From the NCBI GenBank assembly GCA_039566865.1, contig CM076955.1, forward strand, positions 21,001,501-21,065,500: a stretch of DNA of 64,000 bases, written 5' to 3'. The stretch is from Aurelia coerulea (lineage: Eukaryota > Cnidaria > Scyphozoa > Semaeostomeae > Ulmaridae). The position numbers and the translations under genes were made by a program. The notes beneath the pieces were generated by a model that saw only the letters and a list, made by a program, of their open reading frames with translations, had not been told where the DNA came from and ran no database searches. This document shows, one piece after another, positions 11,401 to 21,233 of this stretch (position 1 is the stretch's first letter; every line of letters begins with the position of its first letter).

Positions 11401-11734
11401 TTGCAGAAAGAGGGAAATTAAACGGACCATTTTTGACTCATTTTCGAAGCAGATTTGGATGACGGCGTAGTAACGTACGCGAAAGTAGCTGCTTAAGAAA
11501 ATGCTAAAAATCTCTTGGCATGGGAAGAACAGTCGATTAAAAGTTGATTAAAAGTGATAAAATGCAAGTAAACTTCTTTGCAGGCAAGTGGAGGAAGAGC
11601 AGGCCTTATAGATGAAATTCCGCGAGTTCCGCGTTTTGGTTTTTGGCCCTATACTGCGAGGACAAAGCGCGGAAATTAGCTTCGCGGAAGAAAAATTCCG
11701 CCAGTTCCGCGTTTTGGTTTTCGGCCCCATACTG
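8455..11734. mobile_element. Foldback element with about 700-bp inverted arms
   Basis: The left arm 8533-9232 is nearly identical to the reverse complement of the right arm, which is 11734-11109 continued by 9757-9683 once the nested TA element is removed. The outer part of each arm is built from 78-bp GC-rich subrepeats starting AACGCGGAACT(C/G)GCGGAATT; the left end has an extra unit (8455-8532). The element is flanked by GATGAAGATA at 8445-8454 and 11735-11744, a 9-10 bp target duplication. Long arms with subrepeats and a 9-bp duplication match the architecture of foldback (FB-type) elements. The spacer 9233-9682 has another subrepeat block near 9432-9500. Because the subrepeat length is a multiple of three it stays open on both strands, giving false coding frames. 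Confidence 0.85.
9758..11108 (+). mobile_element. TA-target DNA transposon nested in the foldback arm, 1351 bp
   Basis: Ends are inverted copies of GGGTAAGACGGGGTAAAGTG and continue to GAACTAC. TA flanks both sides (9756-9757, 11109-11110). The other arm of the foldback carries the uninterrupted site, reading CAATGTACATTTC on its complement at about 9150-9170, so the insertion point is proven within the window. The terminal box GTAGTTCACTTTACCCCG also recurs inside, at about 9945-9961 and 9962-9982 as a head-to-head palindrome, once near 10676-10691, and twice in tandem at the right end. No transposase frame is visible. A truncated inverted copy lies at 1-684. Confidence 0.9.
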
Positions 11735-12699
11735 GATGAAGATATGGAACAACTCAGACAAGTTGAGGAATATGCTAAGCAAATTTTACCACAATGGAAC
11801 CTCATTGTTAAAAAACAAAAACAGAATATGTGAAGGCTAGACTTGCAAGTAAAACTGAAAAAGGCGATCAAGATCAGCCATTAATCAACAACGAACCATG
11901 GCGCAGGGGTGGCGCCAGGGGAGGGCTAGGGGGGCTACAGCCCCCTCGTCGGAAGCATCTAGCCCCTCCGTTGGAGGACATTTTGGGTTCTTGTCGGAGG
12001 AAATTTGGCAAAATGACGTATGAAAGCTGCATTTTCTAGCCATTTTAGCCCCCCTGTCGGAAGCTCCAGCCCCTCTGTCGGAAGTTTCCTGGCACCACCC
12101 CTGCGGCATGGCGGTCAAGTAAATCATCGGAATCATTACTGTGCTCTGAAAAAGATATTACTAGTCGATGCATAAAGGGTGAAACTGCTTTCAGAAAATT
12201 TGAAAAAGTCTGGTTGACAAGAAAAAAGATTTCGCTTGATAGGAAGCTGAAACTCTATGAAGCTCAAGTGGCATCAGTCATGCTTTACAACTCAAACAGC
12301 TGGTCTGCGACAAAAACCTCCCTCGAAAAGCTAGATATCACGCACAGGCGACATCTCAGAAAGATACTCAACATCAGATATCCAGGAATGATCAGCAATA
12401 ACACTCTGTACAAAAGATGCAACGTTGCAAAGCTATCGGACAGAGTTAGTGAATATCGTTGGCGTATGCTTGGTCATATTTTGAGAAGTGATGAAAATAC
12501 AGCAGCTCAATTAGCAATTACATTCGCTGTTGAGTCTGATAAACGTTTAATTGGACACATTGGAAGACCAAGGAGTAATTTGTTCACACTAATAAAGAAT
12601 GATTTGAATCAGCGAAATCTAAAAATAAATAGCATTGCAGAACTCAATGAAGTCAGAGATATAGCCAGATGTAGAGAGCGATGGAAGAACCTGTTATAA
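11735..12699 (+). pseudogene. LINE reverse-transcriptase C-terminal relic
   Basis: The reading runs DEDMEQLRQVEEYAKQILP, then NEPWR at 11890-11905, is interrupted by the hAT-like MITE at 11904-12103, resumes SSKSSESLLCSEKDI, and continues open to the stop near 12699. The long open stretch (from about 12214) contains LYEAQVASVMLYNSNSW, HRRHLRKILNI and RVSEYRWRMLGHILRSD, typical of the thumb and C-terminal region of non-LTR retrotransposon polymerases. A frameshift or stop near 11830 and the two insertions make it non-functional. Clade assignment is left open. Confidence 0.8.
11904..12103. mobile_element. 200-bp hAT-like MITE inserted in the reverse-transcriptase relic
   Basis: Ends are inverted copies of CAGGGGTGGCGCCAGG / CCTGGCACCACCCCTG, the CAGGGG-type terminus common in hAT elements. 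CATGGCG is duplicated on both sides (8 bp with one mismatch: CCATGGCG at left, GCATGGCG at right), with two additional bases CG at the right junction. Removing it restores the reading NEPWRSSK of the host relic. Confidence 0.75.
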
Positions 12700-12957
12700 C
12701 TACAGATTACATTTTTAAGGTATCTGAAAAGATCATTCTAAATGTATGCTCCTGTATATAATAATAATAAATGTTGCAAGATTTCGACACCAGAAGCACC
12801 TTTTCAAGGAGCAACATTCTTCCGCAATATTGTTTTGTTGTTCTTAGATGTTAATCTGCTCTTAGTTCTTGTCTTGTAGTCTCTTCATAAACTATTTTCG
12901 ATATCTATTAATGTTCTCTTCTTTTAAATTGCTACTAAAAAGTCTTTCAGTCCAATC

Positions 12958-15889
12958 CTAATACCATTCAGGTAGGAAACATACTTCTGGATCGGTCAGC
13001 TTTTGAAAATAAACCAACTTAAACGGACTTTCAAACCGGAATGAGAAAACAATCCGTGGATCATCTTCTTCAACGATGTTTTTCACCCATTCTAAAAATT
13101 CATCCAAAAAGTTCATGCAAACTGATGCTTCCCAACGGGCATTGTGTGATGCAGCAATTTTCGGTAAATCGAGTGTTTTGTAATCGTGCAATTCTCGCAC
13201 AATCCCATCATCATCTCGCATACCACAGATGATTTTCGGTACTCCAGCAATGTAGCTTTGCGCCCAGAATTTCTTCATTTTGAAATTTGCAAAATTTCTC
13301 ATCTGTCTTGGGTTATCAATAATTCTTGATGTTTTCAGTTCAATGTAAGAATCTGGTGCAATCACTTTCCCATCTCGTAGGGTACAACAATCTACTTCAG
13401 CACCAAAAACTAAGGAATTCTTGTTTAATCGTGTTCGCACAACGCTGCAAAATGCTTCACAGTTATTTGTTTCTTTTCTTTCTGTTTTAGATCCCTTGTC
13501 AGCCTCTTCTTTTGCTGTAAAGAGAAATCATGCTTTACAACGATGCAATCGAATGCAATTTAGATAAAAAAAATTCTCAGATTCTTCAGGCTTACAGCAT
13601 TAAACTGTTCAAAGATTTCGTACGAATTACTGAAGTTTACATCTCTGAATAATCGAAGGATGTAATTTAAAAAACTTTCTTTTAACTTTGCTAGAGATTG
13701 ACTAAACATAAAGAAGATAGAATGGGTTCCAAGCAGTTGGGCTTACATGATAAATAGAGGGTACCTTTTCATCTTCTCTTTACATTAAAATTGTTGATTG
13801 ATTTTAGTCAATTATCCATTTTAAATAGATGGCAGGGAGGAACTTTTGCTAAGATGCATTGTGGCATTGCGTTCCATTTAAGAATCTTTAACAATTCTTT
13901 AGAAATTTGATCAAAGGATACAGCACACCTTGGCAAGAAGTTCCTTCTATCATCTTTAATGCAATCCTGATAGACAATAACAGAAAAGATGGCGTCGTAG
14001 GGCATTTGACAAAGATGCATTGTGATAAATTATCAAATTTTTAGACTTCTAGAGAATCCCTTTTGATTCCATAACAGAATGCAAATGCAATGCATCTTGG
14101 TCAAATGCCCCCTGACACCCTGTACGAAAATACAAGGCCATGTAATAGCCATGTACAAGCCTTGTAGTTATGGCCTTGTAACCTTGTTATAGCCTGGAAT
14201 AGCCTTGCTATAACCTTGTAAATGGCTTGAAAAATGCTAATTAGCCTTGTAGAAGCCTTGTGGAAACCTTGTGTTAGACTGGTTGTAACTTGGAATCTTA
14301 CTGATAGTCTTGTAATTTTCTTCCAAGGTTAGTACAAGGTCATAACAAGGTCATAATCCCCTCTACAAGGCTAAAACTTGGCCTGTACAAGGCCAAGTTT
14401 AGCCTTGTATTTTTGTACAGGACCATCCTTTCTGTAATCATCTATTCACGACAAATCCTTTTGCATTCAGTTGATAGTTTTATCAATTATGGAGCTATTT
14501 TTCCCAATCAGAAATACCTGAGTTACAGGTGTATCCTATCACGAGTTTTAAAACAGTAAATGAAATATAACATACTATTTTTCGAAATTGCTCTTGTCAT
14601 GTATCCTTCAAAACTGTATCCCCAGTAACACATTTCTTTTTGTCTTTGAGTTTCATTCAATCTTTGTTCTCTCTTCATTTCAGTCTCTACCTCACTGATG
14701 TAAATTGTTCCATTGTGTTTGCACATATCCATTCTCCATGGTTCTCTGTCTTCATATGGAGTGCAAAGAATTTTCACCAAATGCCCACGCCATGTGACAA
14801 AATCTGTGTTTATACTGAGAAGGTAAGATAAAAAGTGTTTAATTACATTCTTAAGATTGTGCCAAAACAATAGACCTTTTAGGTATTCTGAGAAAAAGTC
14901 TGGATCAAGCAACAAAATTCTATAAATTTGTTTGAAAGGTTCGCATGAATTTTAGAGCCTCCATCACTGTTTTGTAATACCTACAAATTTTATATTTCTA
15001 GAAAACAGATAAAACTATGCCCAGTCCAGATATTTTTAGGGTAGTAAAAAACACCTTTTTCCAATTCAAAGTATCTGCAAATATCAGAAAATGAACATAT
15101 CTACAATAGATCATTTCAAACTGTATATGCATCTTCTTACCAAAAAGACCAATAAGAACACTCAGTTGTCTTACCATTCAAAGTCTCCTTGGAGTTTCTT
15201 GACTCCTATTTCCTGAAATACATACAGTTAATATCTTGTAGAAAAGCTTATGACACACCTCCAAATATATATTTCAAGAAACTTTTCTTTCCATTGTTCT
15301 TTGTAAACTGAAATCTATAAAACCTGATTTGATCATTACCAAGTTAAAGAAAAAAAGGTGAGCCCCTCATGGTTCTATATGTTTCTTATTGAATGAAAGG
15401 ATTTGCTGTAAATCTAGCAGATGTAAAAAATTCATTCATAATTTCCTTTTGGTTGTACCTTTTTGACACCTTGGATTCTTCTTCTGTAGGAAGCCTGAAC
15501 ACATTACGATGCAAGTTAATCCACTGCAGCATGTGATCAAGCCTTTCTGGAACATCTTCGTCTCTTGCAACGAAAGTATCAAAACCTCTTTTCAAGTCAA
15601 ATTTTATTGGTGTGGAAGAAGGAAGTACATATTCTCTTAATTTGTCTCTACTATCATGAAAAACTCTTTTGATATCTACAGAAAGTGCACCTATTTCTGC
15701 TGGCTGTCGGAAGTAAGGAAATTTCTTGTTAAATCTATCAGCAGGTCTTACATTGAAGACAAGTGAATGTGAAGAAGTTCTTGTTCTTCGAAAATCTTGC
15801 TTGAAGCTGTCGTTCCTTTTTGATAAATCCTTCTCTCTGATTGTCCTCTTTGTAGTCGTGTCGCATTCCAAACTCGATGTTCTTTTCAT
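12958..15889 (-). CDS. DXO: Decapping and exoribonuclease protein DXO/Rai1, copy 2
   Basis: Exons 15889-15459, 14814-14576 and 13514-12958 (431+239+557 nt = 408 aa plus stop) use the same intron positions and phases as copy 1. The role is the same: removal of aberrant 5' caps and 5'-3' decay. Motifs kept: FDLKRGFDTFV, FVTWRGH, TPYED, EVET (about 185-188), GAEVD (Glu 263, Asp 265), ELKT (Glu 282, Lys 284) and WAQS (Gln 309), so it looks active. It differs from copy 1 by an N-terminal extension of about 20 residues (start ATG at 15889) and by many substitutions; WRGH here is closer to the human form than RRGY in copy 1. Intron sequence is also homologous (for example 13826-13980 with 5460-5600), so the pair arose by segmental duplication. 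Its 5' end faces GK5. Confidence 0.9.
14119..14421. mobile_element. MITE made of repeated CCTTGTA boxes
   Basis: The ends are inverted copies of CCTGTAC(G/A)AAAATACAAGGC. Between them the words GCCTTGTA, AACCTTG and TACAAGG recur about a dozen times in both orientations. I could not find a clear target duplication. It sits in intron 2 of DXO copy 2. Confidence 0.65.
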
Positions 15890-16542
15890 CTTTCATTCGT
15901 GAAGCTCTTCGGGAATAAAATGTGCCTCTGTAAACATATAGCTCGAACAGGAAGTAAATGCCGTTCCAAGAACCGGTGTTACTACACTTGTGCCAACCAA
16001 ACCTTTGACAAAGAAAACTCATTCGTTGTTCTTGGAACTACCTCGATTTGATTGAGAGGCAGATAGAACAGTCCTTCTTCAAAACAAAGCCCTTTGTCAC
16101 TGATCACATTCCTGGCCTCCTGCTGGAGATCAAACGCCCTTTGTACTCCTAGTGGAAAAGAATGGAAAGGAAGTTCGAGTTGGGCTCGGGAAGAATGGCA
16201 AGAAAATTTCTGAAAAGAAAAGGTATGTTTCCCTCTTTCGTGGAGAAAGGACGGAAAGTTAGACGTAGCATTGTAAAACTCTATTAGTATTCGGTTTCTT
16301 TCATGTTTTGTGCCCTACAAATGAAGTGTTTTAGTGAGGGCAGAATCCCAACTCTCACAACAACAACAGGAACAGGATACTGCCAAGATCCTTTTGTGAA
16401 GTTTGTATTACCTTGTTCATTTTCAGTGACATAAGCAAGCACTGTGACAAAAAGCAAGAATAAAGAGCTGAAAAAGGAAGTGTTTGTGCATTGACTCCAA
16501 ATCCAAGGAAAGTACGAACCTTTGCATCGAGCAGCTCAAAAG
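15890..16542. promoter_or_regulatory. Head-to-head intergenic region, DXO copy 2 and GK5
   Basis: Only 653 bp separates the start codons of two divergently transcribed genes, so a shared bidirectional promoter is likely. I see no convincing TATA box or other named element. Frames on the minus strand at 15738-16022 partly overlap exon 1 of DXO copy 2 and partly look like its 5' untranslated leader. The call rests on gene arrangement only. Confidence 0.45.
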
Positions 16543-19500
16543 ATGGTCAATATTGTTGGCTTGGATGTTGGCTCCACAACAATTAGCTGCTATGTTTTTG
16601 ATGAAGTTTGCAAGATTAAAGGAGAAGCTTGTGAACACATTGTCCTGGAACATCCCAAGCCTGGGTACACTGAGATCAACCCTGATAAACTTTGGAATCA
16701 GTTCAAAGATGTACTAAATAGAGCATTGGCATCCGCTGAGATATCCCCTAGTGATATAACATCATTAGGGATATCTGTTCAAAGAGGAAGTTTCATTACC
16801 TGGGATCGCAACACAGGAGTTCCCCTTCATGATTTCATTGGATGGCAAGATTTACGAGCTGTAAAATTATCAGATGGATGGAACCACTCATTCACACTAA
16901 ATGGTATAAAAGCAGTTTCAAAGCTCCTTTATGGAATCACAAGGGATAATCGGTACAAAGCTGCCAGCGTCATAACCTTTTCACCATTTCATACATCAAT
17001 GCGACTGCATTGGATGCTAAAAAATGATCCCCTTGTTAACGAAAAGGCTCACAATGGAACACTGTTATTCGGCACCATTGATACATGGTTGATCTGGAAG
17101 TTATCTCAAGGAAAACTGCATGTTACAGATTATTCAAATGCTAGTTCAACTGGAATCTTTGATCCATACACTATGACTTGGAGTTCATTTTTCTGTGGAA
17201 TTCTTGACTTCCCATCCAGCATTTTTCCAAGCTTTATTGATACTTCTGGTTTTATCATGGATGTGGATGAAAGTATTTTTGGAGCATCATTTCCAATTCA
17301 CGCACTAGTAGCTGATCAACAGGCGGCTGTTTTTGGTCAATGTTGTTTTGATGAAGGGGACATTAACTGCACCCTTGGGACTGGAACTTTTATTGATATC
17401 AATACTGGTGGAAGTCCCCATGCTTCTGTTGGAGGTAAGTAGCAGTTTCAATTATAGATTGTCATATCTCATGTTAAGAATATTGCAAAAACATTTGAAA
17501 CCCTATTTTCAGTAAACATGAGGGAGCTTTGCTTGTGGAAGGGATTTCTGTGTCATTTAATCAGTACAGGAAACACTTGTCTGTAAGAACATAGTGGATT
17601 TTGAGCCTACACTTGCTTGAATTGAGCTTCAATAATATAAATGTTTGAAATTATAAGCACACAAACCAGGAAGCAGGATGGGAGGGCTGCACCTGCCCAA
17701 TATTGGAAGAATTTTAAGAAATCAGCCCTTTTCAATCAAAAATTGGCATCAAATCAGGTCAAAGATTTTGGTAAACAATGGACTTTTAATTGGGCAAGCT
17801 GGCTAGGTTTTACTTCCTGTTTACTTATGTTTTAAATTTGCATCCACTATAACTAAATATATTTTTTCTAGGTCTCTATCCTCTTGTGGGCTGGTCCATT
17901 CGAGAAGAAACTGTTTTTATTGCAGAAGGCAACACCCAAGGAACATCAGCCTCTGTTGAATGGTCAAAGAAGATGGGTCTATTTGATGATGTTACTGAAA
18001 CTTCGAATATGGCTTACTCAGTAAAAAACTCAGATGGTGTCTGTTTTGTACCAGCATTTAATGGTCTCCAAGCACCAATCAATGACCATCATGCAGGCGC
18101 GTTGCTTATAGGTATGTACCAGACTCAAATACCGGGTGCGCCAAAATAAGCTATGCATTTTTGGCAGGCCACAATAGATCGTAAACTGGACCGATTTTGA
18201 AGATTTATGACTTAATCTTTAGCAGAAAGCCTGAATTAGATACTGGTATTTTTGGCAAATTTTTTCGTTTTCAATTTTTAGAGGTAGAAGCGAGTTTCTC
18301 AAAATTTTCGTTTTCGAAAACTCTGAAAACCATGAAGAAACGTCGATCAAATTTTAAAAGACTCGACATGAATAAACAAAGAGAAAACGTTTTCAGGGTG
18401 ATTTGGGGATTTAGTACGAACTCTCGTACAGCAGATTACAATTAATCAATTTCTAAATCCCAAATCACTACGAACAAGCTCTCTCTTTGTCCATTTATGT
18501 CGAGTCTTTAGAACACTTGATCGATGTTTTTTTATTATCTTTTTCAGTGTCTTCGAAAACGAAAATTTTAAGAAACTCGCTTGTAGCTCTAAAAACTGAA
18601 AATGGAAAAAATGTGTAAAAAATCCCAGGATCTAATTCAGGCTTTCTGCTAAAGATTAATTCATAAATCTTCAAAATCGGTCTAGTTTATGATTTATTAT
18701 GGCCTGCCAAACGTGCATAGTTTATTTTGGTGCACCCGGTAGCTGTGCAGTGTGTGAGGTGAACGTGAAGTATAACTAACAATAACAATTGATATGAAAG
18801 TTCTTTCGAAAACATTGTGCCTCATTTGTATTGCTGCTGTGGAGGAGCTCTGCGCTCTTCTATTGTTCTGTTCTTGATGCAGTTGAATAGGATAGGTTTT
18901 ACCTTAGAGTTTGAGACCTTGTTTTTACCAATCAGACAAGTGGTTGCTGATTTACGGCCCGAGAAAGACCAAAATGCCTGCTTACCAACTTCTTTTATTT
19001 TTATGACTAACGGTTGCTTCGATCAGCATGTTTATAGCCCGGGGGGGGGGGGTACTCCCATACTTGAGCTGACGGGATGTGCCGCTCAACAGGGTGTCCT
19101 TTTACGGTAAAAATTATGCGACAGGGTGTCCTTTTCTACCGAAAATTATGCGACAGGGTATTATAATAGGTAAAAAATTTATGCGACAGGGTATCACAAG
19201 CAAAAATTGCGTTCTACACTACATTTGAGATGCAAATTTTTATGCGACAGGGTATCACAAGCAAAAATTGCGTTCTACGCTATATTTGAGATGCAAAATT
19301 TTTATGCGACAGGGTGTACTTTTGGCCTATTTTTTATGCGACAGGGTGCAGGGTGTGGAGAGGTTTTCCGCACACCCCCGTCACTTCCCTAGTCAAGTAC
19401 CCCCCCCCCGGGGTTTATAGCTTCGTTGTTCATAAGTTTAAGAATTGAACTTACTTGAAGTCTTGGCGCTTGCTGTGCCGCCAGTAAAGAACTACTTTGC

Positions 19501-20809
19501 TCTTTGTAGCGTATTAATTACAACGTAGAAACTTTAGGAGAGTCTCCACACACATGAATGCATTGCGTATATTCTGGCGGAGAGGTGAGCGGTCGAGTAG
19601 CCTGCGTGCAGACTCAATTCTTTCGAGGAGTTTAGTCTGCACGCAGGCTACGGTCGAGCGGCTTATGCAGTTTTCGCCTGGTGACTGAGCGATGTCAAAC
19701 TCCGGATGGGTGGCCTCTCGAAGCCTTGACCTCGCAGCTCTCTTCGCCGTCCCGGGAAGGGACGTTAAACTAGGGGTCCAATGCCTGGATGCGGCATGCA
19801 TAATGGTCCTAAATTAGCTTTAAGTAGCTAGAAATTCTGCCAGCCCACTTAAATTAGCCTGCGTGGAGAGGAGACTCAGTCAGAAAAATTGAAAAGAGGG
19901 AAAAAAGAGTCTGCACGCAGGCTAAGGGGCTGATTATATGAGAGTTTTCAGCCCGTTTGTAACTTCAGCCGGGTTGAAAATTCAGCCCTGTGTTGTGGTC
20001 AAAGTGTTCCAAAAACAAAGTTGCGATTACATGATAAAAGTTTCAGCCCGGTTTGCCGGGCTGAAATTTCAGCCCGCTTTTATCAAACGGGCTAGGATTT
20101 TCAGCTAAATCAAACGGTCTGAAAATTTCCATATAATCGCAGAACATAATCTTTAACCGGGCTGAAATAAATGGAGCATGCGCATTCACTTTTGAGATGA
20201 TTTCCCTCACAAAATACGGATTTCAGCCTTGGTTGAAACCACTATATAATCGATTCAAATTTCAGCCCGGTTAAAGTTACAAACGGGCTGAAAACTCTCA
20301 TATAATCAGCCCCTAACTGAAATTGAATTACCGAAAGAAAAAAATTTCGTTTGCCTTCCACTTTAAGATATGGACTTGATGCCTTTTTTCTTGCAGGCAT
20401 CAACAAGAACACAGAACGGGAGCATTTCGTGCGAGCCGTTCTTGAGTCAATCGCCTTCCAATTCTATCAACTTTATCAAATTGCTATTGATGAAATCAGG
20501 ATACCTGTGACGTCATCGATTAAAGCCGATGGTGGCGTAACGAACAATGATTTTGTCATCGAACTTATTGCGAGTTTGACACAACACGTGACTGACCGTG
20601 CAGCATTCAGCGATATGTCGGCCGTTGGTGCGGCTTATTTTGCGGGCTTGGGAGCCGGTGTATGGAAGTCCAAGGAAGAACTGAGAAATTTCAGGGATTC
20701 AAGTCATACTTTTCAGCCGGACAACGTCATCAAAAAGTCATATAAACCCACGCTCAAGCTATGGAAAAAAGCTGTTAAAAGAAGCCTTGCTTGGTACAAG
20801 GACTTTTAA
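16543..20809 (+). CDS. GK5: Glycerol kinase 5-like FGGY carbohydrate kinase
   Basis: Exons 16543-17434, 17872-18111 and 20397-20809 total 1545 nt, 514 aa (human GK5 529 aa). Both introns are phase 1, with donors GGAG|GTAAGT and ATAG|GTATGT. The start is the ATG at 16543; a stop lies in frame at 16492-16494. FGGY kinases phosphorylate sugars or polyols with ATP. The N-terminal half starts IVGLDVGSTTI and contains ISVQRGSFITWD, FIGWQDLRAV and GTIDTWLIWKL; the phosphate loop LGTGTF is at 278-283; the C-terminal half has VCFVPAFNGLQAP, VRAVLESIAF and ADGGV (421-425), ending KAVKRSLAWY, all GK5-specific. The physiological substrate of GK5 is not settled, although mammalian GK5 has been tied to skin lipid metabolism. 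Intron 2 (2.3 kb) carries at least six mobile elements. Confidence 0.95.
18132..18739. mobile_element. 608-bp MITE, ends CCGGGTGCGCC, TA duplication
   Basis: Inverted ends CCGGGTG(C/A)(G/A)CCAAAATAA continue for over 100 bp (GCATTTTTGGCAGGCC, then CAATAGATCGTAAACTGG). TA flanks both sides. Decayed relatives are at about 26690-27009 and 32548-32966. The short frame at 18197-18445 is not a gene. Confidence 0.85.
19039..19413. mobile_element. 375-bp poly-G-ended MITE with 8-bp duplication and tandem boxes
   Basis: Ends are CCGGGGGGGGGGGGTACT and its near-complement AGTACCCCCCCCCCCGG. TTTATAGC is duplicated exactly at 19031-19038 and 19414-19421, an 8-bp duplication as for hAT elements. Inside, the box TTATGCGACAGGGT recurs about seven times at irregular spacing, and a longer block around CACAAGCAAAAATTGCG is present twice. 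No protein. Confidence 0.85.
19580..19850 (+). mobile_element. 5S rRNA-derived SINE, copy 1, with internal deletion
   Basis: This copy shares CCGGATGGGTGGCCTC, CTTCGCCGTCC, GGGACGTTAAACTAGGGGTC and a tail of GTAGCTAG words with the copies at 44214-44376 (-) and 47851-48085 (+). It is interrupted by a 53-bp MITE at 19598-19650 that duplicated CGGTCGAG. The best 5S-like segment is in the 47851 copy. Confidence 0.65.
19598..19650. mobile_element. 53-bp MITE with 8-bp duplication
   Basis: The element is almost only its inverted ends, TAGCCTGCGTGCAGACT and its complement AGTCTGCACGCAGGCTA, with CGGTCGAG repeated at 19590-19597 and 19651-19658. The 8-bp duplication suggests mobilisation by a hAT transposase. 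It has inserted into the 5S-derived SINE. Confidence 0.8.
19855..19924. mobile_element. Second copy of the TAGCCTGCGTG mini-MITE
   Basis: Inverted ends TAGCCTGCGTG(G/C) / CACGCAGGCTA enclose about 45 bp of purine-rich sequence. It lies immediately beside the TAA-target element at 19926. Confidence 0.65.
19926..20313. mobile_element. PIF/Harbinger-like MITE, TAA duplication
   Basis: The inverted ends start GGGGCTGATTATATGAGAGT and match for more than 40 bp. TAA flanks both sides (19923-19925, 20314-20316), the 3-bp TWA target of PIF/Harbinger. The interior is filled with inverted CAGCCCG / CGGGCTG words. It ends 83 bp before GK5 exon 3, close to the likely branch-point region. Confidence 0.85.
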
Positions 20810-21233
20810 TTCTATATCCTGTGATTTGGTTATCAGGAAATAATCCATGCAGGTATTTTTTTAAGAAAATTAAAATACGAAAAAGCAGTGTCCACTTGAT
20901 TCCTTTGCTTTTGCTTCCTAGAATTTTTGATAAAGTATTCAGTTTGATCTTTTCTAGCTTCGTGTTTCCTTTGTCAAGATGAGTGAGGCCTTGAGATGAG
21001 CTTTTGCGAAAAGGGTTCATTTTGAAAGCCCCATGTTTTTTTTATGGGAAAGATTTATAGTGTTTAGACACCGTTATGGACTCGCCCAGGTCGTATCTTT
21101 CTTTCTTACAAGACGACTAGGGCAAGTCCAACACCGTTACTAAACTAAGCACATAGTCGTCACTTGAGGCTCACAGAACTGTAGCAAGATTAACTTTTTT
21201 TTGTACAAACTTTTAACTAAACATGCAGACGTA

